From Flavobacteriaceae bacterium (lineage in GTDB: Bacteria > Bacteroidota > Bacteroidia > Flavobacteriales > Flavobacteriaceae): DNA of 42,873 bases. Positions 1 to 6,694 of the stretch are shown piece after piece (position 1 is the first letter of the stretch; each line of letters starts with the position of its first letter). Position numbers and translations under genes: made by a program. The stretch covers positions 1 to 42,873 of the forward strand of contig JAENXD010000002.1 of NCBI GenBank assembly GCA_016649745.1, written 5' to 3'. The notes beneath the pieces are model-generated. The model did not search any database. It worked only from the letters and a program-made list of their open reading frames with translations, and had not been told where the DNA came from.

Positions 1-1
1 A

Positions 2-79
2 AGTGATGATGCTTCTTCTTTTGTGACTGGAGTAGTCATCCCTATTGATGGTGGTTTTGCTGCTTACAGTGGTGTTTAA
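2..79 (+). CDS. SDR-family oxidoreductase, C-terminal fragment (5' end outside window)
   Basis: Only the last 25 codons are present; the gene enters from the left edge and stops with TAA 20 bases before uxuA. The fragment carries the usual SDR ending, a VIPIDGGF motif followed by a short tail, which closes the Rossmann fold and helps shape the substrate pocket. Because it directly precedes uxuA and uxaC, it is probably the reductase that converts D-fructuronate to D-mannonate, a step often done by SDR enzymes in Bacteroidota instead of the classical UxuB. That role is inferred from position; the visible sequence supports only SDR family membership. Confidence 0.75.
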   Translation, partial: SDDASSFVTGVVIPIDGGFAAYSGV

Positions 80-99
80 TTAAGAAATAAATTTGTATT

Positions 100-1278
100 A
101 TGAAACAAACATGGCGTTGGTATGGGCCAAATGATCCCGTATCCTTATCAGATATCAAACAAGCAGGTGCAACAGGAGTTGTTACTGCATTACATCAGGT
201 GCCAAATGGAATGGTATGGTCATTAGATGAAATCAATAAAAGAAAATTGGTAATTGAAAATACTGGGCTTACCTGGAGCGTGGTGGAAAGTATTCCGGTA
301 CACGAAAACATAAAAACACGCTCAGGAAATTTCCAACAGTATATTGAGAATTATAAACAAAGCATTGAGAATTTAGCAAGTTGTGGTATTAACATTGTAT
401 GCTATAACTTTATGCCTGTATTAGACTGGACGCGAACAGATTTAGCATTTGAAGTTGAAGACGGATCAAAAGCCCTACGTTTTGATATGACCGCTTTTGC
501 GGCATTTGAATTATATTTATTGAAACGACCGGGAGCAGAAAATTCTTATTCAGATCAACAGAAATCGGAAGCAAAGGCATATATTGAAAAACTTTCAGAA
601 GAACAAAAACAAAAATTGATAAATAATATTATTGCCGGGTTACCGGGGGCAGAAGAAGGTTATACTTTAGAGCAGTTTCAGTCTATTTTAGATACCTATG
701 CCAATATTGACGCGAAAAAGTTAAGAGAAAACCTTGCGTCTTTTTTAAAGGAAATTATCCCTATAGCATCTCAAAATAATGTCTTGATGTGTATTCATCC
801 AGACGATCCTCCATATCCAATATTGGGATTACCAAGAGTTGTGAGTACCGAAGATGATTATGCATATTTGTTTTCTGAAGTGCCAGACAGAGCTAACGGA
901 ATTACCTTTTGCACGGGTTCCTTAGGGGTTAGAGAGGATAACAATTTGGTGCAAATTTTCAAACGCTTTGCAGATCGAGTTCACTTTTTACATTTAAGAA
1001 GTACACAACGTGATGAGAAAGGTAATTTCTTTGAAGCCAACCATTTGGAGGGCGATGTGGATATGTTTAGTGTGGTAAAGGAAGTGGTTATTGAAGAGCG
1101 CAGAAGAAAATCAAAAGGAATGAAGGATGCTTTGATTCCTGTACGTCCAGACCATGGCCATCAAATGTTAGATGATTTGCATAAAAAAACCAATCCCGGA
1201 TATTCAGGAATTGGACGTTTAAGAGGATTAGCAGAATTAAGAGGACTAGAGTTCGGAATTTCAAAAAGTTTGACATAA
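100..1278 (+). CDS. uxuA: mannonate dehydratase UxuA
   Basis: A 392-residue cytoplasmic enzyme expected to dehydrate D-mannonate to 2-keto-3-deoxy-D-gluconate (KDG) using a divalent metal. The length matches the UxuA family. The start [16 protein letters not shown] is typical, and the metal and active-site segments [23 protein letters not shown] and VRPDHGHQ appear in the expected order in the second half. The stop TAA shares its last A with the ATG of uxaC, so the two genes are translationally coupled. With uxaC, kdgK and kdgA downstream it forms the hexuronate route. No truncation or unusual insertion is visible. Confidence 0.96.
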   Translation: MKQTWRWYGPNDPVSLSDIKQAGATGVVTALHQVPNGMVWSLDEINKRKLVIENTGLTWSVVESIPVHENIKTRSGNFQQYIENYKQSIENLASCGINIVCYNFMPVLDWTRTDLAFEVEDGSKALRFDMTAFAAFELYLLKRPGAENSYSDQQKSEAKAYIEKLSEEQKQKLINNIIAGLPGAEEGYTLEQFQSILDTYANIDAKKLRENLASFLKEIIPIASQNNVLMCIHPDDPPYPILGLPRVVSTEDDYAYLFSEVPDRANGITFCTGSLGVREDNNLVQIFKRFADRVHFLHLRSTQRDEKGNFFEANHLEGDVDMFSVVKEVVIEERRRKSKGMKDALIPVRPDHGHQMLDDLHKKTNPGYSGIGRLRGLAELRGLEFGISKSLT

Positions 1279-2687
1279 TGGCATTGATTAAATCAAAAAT
1301 CTTTATAACTGAAAATTTTTTACTACATTCTAAAGTAGCTGAAACACTTTATCATGAGTATGCCAAGGAAATGCCTATTATTGACTATCACAATCATTTA
1401 TCACCAAAGCTGATTGCCGAAAACCGGCCTATAATGAATATTACAGAAGCTTGGTTAAGTGGCGACCATTATAAATGGCGTGGTATGAGAGCTAATGGAA
1501 TTGAAGAGCACTTTATTACAGGTTCAGAGGCATCATTAGAAGAAAGATTTAATAAATGGGCTGAGACGGTTCCGTATACTTTGAGAAATCCTTTGTTTCA
1601 TTGGAATCAATTAGAATTAAAACGCTATTTTGATATTGATGATATTCTTCAGCCAAGTACAGCAAATGCCATTTATAAAAAAGCAAATACTGTTTTAGAA
1701 CACAAAACACCTGCGCAATTGCTCGAAGACATGAAGGTAGAAGTGGCTTGCACCACTGATGACCCTACCGATAATCTTCAATACCACCAACAGATTGCTA
1801 AAAGTAATTTTTACACCAAAGTATTACCCACATTTCGTTCAGATGAACTATTTTTTATTGGAGAAACTAAATTTTTAAAATATTTAGAAAAATTAAGTTG
1901 CGTTGTTGATTTCCCAATTAAGACGTTCTCAGACTTATTAAAAGCAATAGATTCAAGAATCAATTATTTTAATGAAAATGGGTGTAAGCTTTCCGATTTT
2001 GGTGTTGGTGGAGGCCATGTGATAGTTGATTTTACTTTTGATGAGGTTGAAGTCATATTTGCTAACTATTTAAATGGTAAATCCCTTTTACTTCAAGAAA
2101 AAAACATATACAAATCAGCGATATTTATTCACTTAGGTAAAAAATATCATGAGTACAAGTGGGTACAGCAGTTCCATTTAGGACCAATTAGAAATAATAA
2201 TTCAAGTTTGGTAGCGCAAGTTGGCCAAGATGCAGGATGTGACTCTATAGGTGATTATCCTATGGCTGATTTTATGTCTAATCTATTCAATACATTAAAT
2301 TCAACAAATCAATTAGCAAAAACCATTACTTATAATTTAAACCCATCACAAAATGAAGTGTTTGCAACCATGATGGGTAATTTCAATGCCGAGGTTCCGG
2401 GAAAAATGCAGTGGGGTTCTGGCTGGTGGTTTTTAGATCAGAAAGACGGAATGGAAAAACAGTTGAACACTTTATCGAATATGGCATTGTTAAGTCGTTT
2501 TGTGGGGATGTTAACCGATAGTCGTAGTTTTTTATCTTTTCCAAGACATGAATACTTCAGGAGAATTTTATGTGATTTGATAGCGGAAGATTTAAGAAAA
2601 GGATTGGTACCCAATGACATTGATTTTCTTGGAAAAATGATACAGGATATTTGCTACCACAATGCAAAAGAATATTTCAAATTTTAA
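1278..2687 (+). CDS. uxaC: glucuronate isomerase UxaC
   Basis: A 469-residue cytoplasmic isomerase of the amidohydrolase fold that interconverts D-glucuronate and D-fructuronate (and galacturonate/tagaturonate in the wider family). The N-terminal DYHNHLSP motif supplies metal-binding histidines. CTTDDPTD, QFHLGPIRNNN and the C-terminal GSGWWF, TDSRSF and PRHEYFRRILC blocks are characteristic of UxaC. Length is normal. The ATG overlaps the uxuA stop by one base, and 25 bases separate it from the likely kdgK start. Its presence points to glucuronate as an operon substrate, unlike alginate operons, which do not need an isomerase. Confidence 0.96.
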   Translation: MALIKSKIFITENFLLHSKVAETLYHEYAKEMPIIDYHNHLSPKLIAENRPIMNITEAWLSGDHYKWRGMRANGIEEHFITGSEASLEERFNKWAETVPYTLRNPLFHWNQLELKRYFDIDDILQPSTANAIYKKANTVLEHKTPAQLLEDMKVEVACTTDDPTDNLQYHQQIAKSNFYTKVLPTFRSDELFFIGETKFLKYLEKLSCVVDFPIKTFSDLLKAIDSRINYFNENGCKLSDFGVGGGHVIVDFTFDEVEVIFANYLNGKSLLLQEKNIYKSAIFIHLGKKYHEYKWVQQFHLGPIRNNNSSLVAQVGQDAGCDSIGDYPMADFMSNLFNTLNSTNQLAKTITYNLNPSQNEVFATMMGNFNAEVPGKMQWGSGWWFLDQKDGMEKQLNTLSNMALLSRFVGMLTDSRSFLSFPRHEYFRRILCDLIAEDLRKGLVPNDIDFLGKMIQDICYHNAKEYFKF

Positions 2688-2712
2688 ATCAAACAAATTA
2701 TTTTATCATACA

Positions 2713-3753
2713 ATGAAAAAAGTAGTAACATTTGGAGAAATTATGTTAAGATTATCTCCTCAAGGATTTTTAAGATTTTCACAAGCCGACAATTTTGATG
2801 TAGTTTATGGAGGCGGGGAATCAAATGTAGCTGTATCTTTAGCGAATTATGGAATTCCGGTAGATTTTGTTACGCGTTTGCCTAAAAATGATATTGGTGA
2901 ATGTGCTATGATGGAAATGCGCAAAAGAGGAGTTGGAGTTGATAAAATTGTTTGGGGCGGCGACCGTTTAGGAATTTACTTTTTAGAAACAGGTGCTGTT
3001 AGCAGGGGAAGTAAAGTTGTTTATGACCGGGCAAATTCAGCCATTGCAGAAATTAAATCTGGAATGATTGACTGGTCAACAGTTCTTGAAGGTGTTGAGT
3101 GGTTTCACTGGACGGGTATTACACCTGCTATTTCTCAAGGTGCAGCTGATGTTTGTTTAGAAGCTGTAAAAGCAGCAAGCAACTTAGGAATTACCATTTC
3201 AACAGATTTAAACTACCGTGCTAAATTATGGCAATATGGGGGTGATAGAGAAGCAATTATGACCGAATTAACTTCCTATTGTGATGTTATTCTGGGAAAT
3301 GAAGAGGATGCTGAAAAGCACTTCAATATAAAGCCAGAAGGATTAGATATAACCACACAAGGTCACGATGTAAAAGCGGAAGCTTTCTTATCTGTTTGTA
3401 AACAAATGATGGAAAAATTTCCAAGAGCCAAAAAGGTAATTACTACTTTAAGAGGTTCTATTTCCGCTTCGCACAATACTTGGGCAGGTGTTTTATATGA
3501 CGGAAAAATCATGTTACAATCAACACAATACCAAATTACGGATATTGTTGACAGGGTTGGCGGTGGAGATTCCTTTATGGGAGGTTTAATCTACGGATTG
3601 TTAACATACCCTGAAGATGATCAAAACGCGTTGGATTTTGCCGTGGCAGCATCTTGTTTGAAGCACACCATTAAAGGTGATGCCAACTTGGTGACTGTTG
3701 ATGAAGTTCAAAAATTAATGGGAGGCGATGCCTCTGGAAGAGTAGCAAGATAA
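2713..3753 (+). CDS. kdgK: 2-dehydro-3-deoxygluconokinase (KDG kinase, PfkB family)
   Basis: A ribokinase/PfkB-family sugar kinase that phosphorylates KDG to KDPG. I chose ATG 2713 (346 residues, MKKVVTFGEIMLRL). The longer frame from 2662 would overlap the end of uxaC and adds 17 residues unlike the family. The GGGESNVAVSLA segment near residue 35 is the PfkB substrate-binding signature. The C-terminal GGGDSF motif places the catalytic base at Asp286. The gene sits between uxaC and a hairpin at 3783-3811, which may end or attenuate transcription before the PFK gene. Confidence 0.93.
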   Translation: MKKVVTFGEIMLRLSPQGFLRFSQADNFDVVYGGGESNVAVSLANYGIPVDFVTRLPKNDIGECAMMEMRKRGVGVDKIVWGGDRLGIYFLETGAVSRGSKVVYDRANSAIAEIKSGMIDWSTVLEGVEWFHWTGITPAISQGAADVCLEAVKAASNLGITISTDLNYRAKLWQYGGDREAIMTELTSYCDVILGNEEDAEKHFNIKPEGLDITTQGHDVKAEAFLSVCKQMMEKFPRAKKVITTLRGSISASHNTWAGVLYDGKIMLQSTQYQITDIVDRVGGGDSFMGGLIYGLLTYPEDDQNALDFAVAASCLKHTIKGDANLVTVDEVQKLMGGDASGRVAR

Positions 3754-3782
3754 TGTTAGGTTAATTTTAAGTTTATATAACA

Positions 3783-3811
3783 TGTTGGGCCAATTATTTT
3801 TTGGCTCAACA
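3783..3811 (+). terminator. intergenic hairpin, partial terminator or processing site
   Basis: An 11-bp stem (TGTTGGGCCAA paired with TTGGCTCAACA, one G-T wobble) encloses a 7-base loop. Only a short T-rich run follows, so termination may be incomplete. It lies between the kdgK stop and the likely PFK start, inside an otherwise continuous operon. Confidence 0.55.
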
Positions 3812-3845
3812 TTTATTTAAAAAATTAAAATTCTATAATAGAAAA

Positions 3846-5069
3846 ATGCCCGATAAAAAAACAATATTAATCATCTGTGGAGGAGGTCCAGCACCCGGAA
3901 TTAATTCAGTAATTAGTACGGTTGCCAAAGCTTTTTTAAAAGATGGCTATAAGGTTTTGGGTTTGCATGAAGGCTTTAAAGGGTTGTTTAGCGAACAGCC
4001 TAGAATAAAAGAGATCGATTTTGATCTTGCTGACACCATTTTTAGCAGAGGAGGTTCCACGCTCATTATGAGCAGGTTTAAACCTGACAATGAAAAACTA
4101 AATACGAAACTCTTTTTAGAAAATAATGTAAAATTACTTGTCAGCATAGGTGGAGATGACACAGCCTCAACGGCCAATAAGATCACGGCTTATTTAGAAA
4201 AAGAACAAATTTTCATTTCCAATATCCATGTTCCTAAAACCATAGACAATGACTTACCCTTACCTGACAGAAACCCAACTTTCGGATTTCATTCCGCCAA
4301 AGATGAAGGCGTACGTATAGGAAATACCGCTTATGAAGATGCCCGAACAAGCCAAAATTGGTTTGTAATGTCGGCCATGGGAAGGTCTGCAGGCCATTTG
4401 GCTTTTGGTATCGCAACAAGCTGTCATTTTCCAATGCTGGTTATTCCTGAAATGTTTGAGAATACCAATATCACCCTTGATAAGGTAGTCCGTTTGGTGA
4501 TATCATCTATTATTAAAAGAAAAGTAGAAAATATCCATTATGGTGTTGCCATGGTAAGTGAAGGCGTTTTTCATAATTTGCCAAAATCTGAATTGGATAA
4601 GATTGGCGTTAATTTCACTTACGATAACCACGGACATCCTGAATTGGGGAATGTGAGCAAATCTCATATTTTGAATATGCTTGTTCAAAATAAATTAAAA
4701 GAGCTGAAAATTGACATCAAAAGCAGGCCAATAGAATTAGGATATGAATTGCGTTGTTGCAGGCCCATAGGTTTTGATTTAACCTTATGCACACTTTTGG
4801 GAATTGGTGTTAAAAAATTATTTGATGAAGGTAAAAGCGGGTGCTTGGTTTCAGCAAATTCAAGAGGTGAAATCACGCCATTATATTTAGCCGATTTACA
4901 GGATGAAAATGGTAAGATACAGCCTCGTTTGGTAGATATCAATTCCGAATTTTCAAAGCTGTGTTTTCAAAATTTACATTATTTAGATGAAAATGATTAT
5001 GAAGCCGCAAAGCGCTATTTGAAAAATCCTGCGGAATATGATTTTAAAAAAATATTAATAGAAATATAG
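3846..5069 (+). CDS. 6-phosphofructokinase with pyrophosphate-type active site
   Basis: A PfkA-superfamily enzyme of 407 residues from ATG 3846. The longer frame from 3801 would begin inside the hairpin and is unlikely. It interconverts fructose-6-phosphate and fructose-1,6-bisphosphate. The nucleotide loop reads GGDDT (residues 102-106) and the catalytic loop PKTIDND (from 130). In ATP-dependent PFKs the two diagnostic positions are glycines (GGDGS, PGTIDND). Asp105 and Lys131 here are the residues known to specify PPi use. MGRSAGH is also present. A PPi-dependent enzyme is reversible, which would let triose phosphate from kdgA be reassembled into hexose phosphate. It ends 6 bases before kdgA. 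Cofactor specificity is predicted, not shown. Confidence 0.88.
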   Translation: MPDKKTILIICGGGPAPGINSVISTVAKAFLKDGYKVLGLHEGFKGLFSEQPRIKEIDFDLADTIFSRGGSTLIMSRFKPDNEKLNTKLFLENNVKLLVSIGGDDTASTANKITAYLEKEQIFISNIHVPKTIDNDLPLPDRNPTFGFHSAKDEGVRIGNTAYEDARTSQNWFVMSAMGRSAGHLAFGIATSCHFPMLVIPEMFENTNITLDKVVRLVISSIIKRKVENIHYGVAMVSEGVFHNLPKSELDKIGVNFTYDNHGHPELGNVSKSHILNMLVQNKLKELKIDIKSRPIELGYELRCCRPIGFDLTLCTLLGIGVKKLFDEGKSGCLVSANSRGEITPLYLADLQDENGKIQPRLVDINSEFSKLCFQNLHYLDENDYEAAKRYLKNPAEYDFKKILIEI

Positions 5070-5075
5070 AAAAAA

Positions 5076-5744
5076 ATGGCACAATATTCAAGAATTGAAG
5101 TAGCTACAGTTATGAAAGAAACAGGAATGATTCCTTTATTTTTTCATACAGATATTGAATTAAGTAAAAAAGTATTAAAAGCATGTTATGATGGTGGAGC
5201 ACGGTTAATGGAGTTTACGGCGCGCGGAGATTTTGCCCACGAAGTTTTTGGTGAATTAACAAAATACGCTATCAAAGAATTACCAGGAATGATTATGGGA
5301 GTAGGTTCTGTAACTGATGGTGCTGCAGCTTCATTATATATGACCTTAGGGGCAAATTTTATCGTAACGCCGGTTTTAAGAGAAGACATTGCTATTGTAT
5401 GTAACCGAAGAAAGGTATTATGGTCTCCAGGTTGTGGTACCCTAACTGAAATTGCACGTGCAGAAGAATTAGGCTGTGAAATAGTAAAATTATTCCCCGG
5501 GGATATCTACGGACCTCAATTTGTAAAAGGTATCAAAGGTCCTCAACCTTGGACTAGCATTATGCCAACCGGAGGCGTTTCTCCAACAAAAGAAAATTTA
5601 GAAGGTTGGTTTAAAGCAGGTGTAACTTGTGTTGGTATGGGCTCTCAATTAATCAGTAAAAATGACAATGGAACATTTGATTTGGTAAAAATTGAGAAGC
5701 TTGTAAAGGAATCTCTTGAAATAATTAAAAAATTAAGAAACTAA
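5076..5744 (+). CDS. kdgA: KDPG aldolase (bifunctional 4-hydroxy-2-oxoglutarate/KDPG aldolase)
   Basis: A 222-residue class I aldolase that splits KDPG into pyruvate and glyceraldehyde-3-phosphate, the last step of the operon's route. The Schiff-base lysine is Lys138 in EIVKLFPGD, and the general acid/base glutamate is Glu46 in LMEFTARG. MPTGGVSP near residue 168 forms the phosphate-binding loop. Length is normal. It starts 6 bases after the PFK stop, so the two are probably co-translated. No clear terminator follows directly; the 950 bases downstream are the gene-poor junction with the island. Confidence 0.94.
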   Translation: MAQYSRIEVATVMKETGMIPLFFHTDIELSKKVLKACYDGGARLMEFTARGDFAHEVFGELTKYAIKELPGMIMGVGSVTDGAAASLYMTLGANFIVTPVLREDIAIVCNRRKVLWSPGCGTLTEIARAEELGCEIVKLFPGDIYGPQFVKGIKGPQPWTSIMPTGGVSPTKENLEGWFKAGVTCVGMGSQLISKNDNGTFDLVKIEKLVKESLEIIKKLRN

Positions 5745-5982
5745 ATTTAACCAATTGGGTGCAATTATATAAGGTTAAAAAAAGAATAATTAGATATTGG
5801 TTAACAAGTTGTAATCTAGAAAATGAATTCAAAAACATATCAATATTAAATTTACCGACAAATTATTTAAGCTTTTACAAACATAACTTCAGAGGAATTT
5901 TCAGAATATTCAGGGATCAACATAAATGTTGTGAATTAATATTTACAAAAAGTATCATAGCATTTGATGAGGTTTAGTCGAA

Positions 5983-6095
5983 TTTAATGATTTAAAATTC
6001 GTATTTTTACATTTAGACAGAAAGTCAAATCTAATCAAAGTAAATCAAAGGTTAGGTCAACAAATCGGTCAACAAAAATAACAAGGAGTAGGAGA
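5983..6095 (+). repeat. left copy of imperfect direct repeat flanking the PUL island
   Basis: This stretch aligns by eye with 26267-26388 over almost its whole length with small gaps. The best core is 6043-6082 (AATCAAAGGTTAGGTCAAC onward) against 26327-26365. Within it GGTCAACAAA occurs twice at a 12-base step (6055 and 6067), resembling recombinase arm sites. Both copies end in a GGAGTARGAGA block. It lies where the uronate operon gives way to the PUL. Confidence 0.65.
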
Positions 6096-6121
6096 CCCCC
6101 ATTAAACACAGGGTTTTCGTC

Positions 6122-6146
6122 GAGGGTTCGAATCCCTTCCTCTCTG
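6122..6146 (+). pseudogene. tRNA-like 3' fragment (T-arm plus 3' acceptor strand, Ser-like)
   Basis: GAGGG (6122-6126), loop TTCGAAT (6127-6133) and CCCTT (6134-6138) form a proper T-arm. CCTCTCT then looks like the 3' acceptor strand, with G as discriminator at 6146. No D-arm, anticodon arm or matching 5' acceptor strand is recognisable upstream. A lone tRNA 3' end followed by a terminator is the usual footprint left at one side of an element integrated into a tRNA gene. The serine assignment rests only on the G discriminator and acceptor sequence and is weak. A tmRNA tail is an alternative. Confidence 0.55.
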
Positions 6147-6170
6147 CGATTTTGCAATCAAAATTCAACA

Positions 6171-6206
6171 AAACCCTGTAAATTATATGTTTATAGGGTT
6201 TTTTTT
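6171..6206 (+). terminator. rho-independent terminator after tRNA-like fragment
   Basis: A 12-bp stem (AAACCCTGTAAA with TTTATAGGGTTT, one G-T pair) with a 7-base loop runs into eight T residues. It lies 25 bases after the tRNA-like 3' end and is the kind of terminator expected for a tRNA gene. Confidence 0.85.
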
Positions 6207-6694
6207 ATTCCTAAAATTAGCTTAAAATACCCAATAATCGGGAGCTAATACGCGTCTGTTAAAAAATTGTTGATTGGCAGGCAACAGCTAGCAGCTGGAT
6301 GTCATTATACCAAAGTATGCAACGTAATGGGAGGAATTTAGCTTTCTAGTTATGATATTTTCAAAGAAAAAAAGAATAAGACCTGTATTACAAACAACCT
6401 CAACGCCGAAGAATTTGAAACACGATACGCCAGCAGCGTAAGAAGTAGTTTAAAGGAAATCGTTTATCCTTATAAGTTTTGATTGAGCTTCAGGTGATAA
6501 AAAGTAAGTGAGGTTTACCATTTTCGAACACCAAAACAAATAACCAAGGAGTAGCAATTTTTAATTTAAATAGCTTTAATAAATTTCCCAGTGTATAAAT
6601 TTTGGCAATTGAATATTCTAAACCAATAAAACAAATTTTGAACAGAATTGATTAAAATCGTAATATTGCAAGAGCATCTCTTATCATTAAATTA

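Larger units (their letters stand above)
5745..6694. other. 950-base gene-poor junction between uronate operon and PUL
   Basis: No convincing gene was found. The stretch holds the left direct repeat, the tRNA-like 3' fragment, its terminator and then about 490 bases of mixed-frame sequence with many stops. One frame near 6354-6480 gives a protein-like tail (AEEFETRYASSVRSSLKE then VYPYKF, stop), which may be a decayed gene end of unknown family. The last 100 bases before 6695 presumably hold the promoter of the regulator gene, but no clear consensus was found. Confidence 0.6.

Noticed and set aside
3801-3845. Upstream start for the phosphofructokinase
   Set aside because: It would begin within the right arm of the 3783-3811 hairpin, and the added residues (AQHLFKKLKFYNRK) are not family-like.
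2-5744. Alginate-degradation operon
   Set aside because: The SDR-kdgK-kdgA core is shared with alginate operons, but uxaC and uxuA are specific to hexuronate breakdown, and no alginate lyase or KdgF-like gene is present.
5759-5977. 72-codon frame after kdgA
   Set aside because: It starts with GTG, has no recognisable motif or ribosome-binding site and runs up to the left direct repeat. Codon usage looks like AT-rich intergenic sequence.
6060-6146. Complete tRNA gene
   Set aside because: Only the T-arm and 3' acceptor strand can be paired. No 5' acceptor complement, D-arm or anticodon arm was found by eye.
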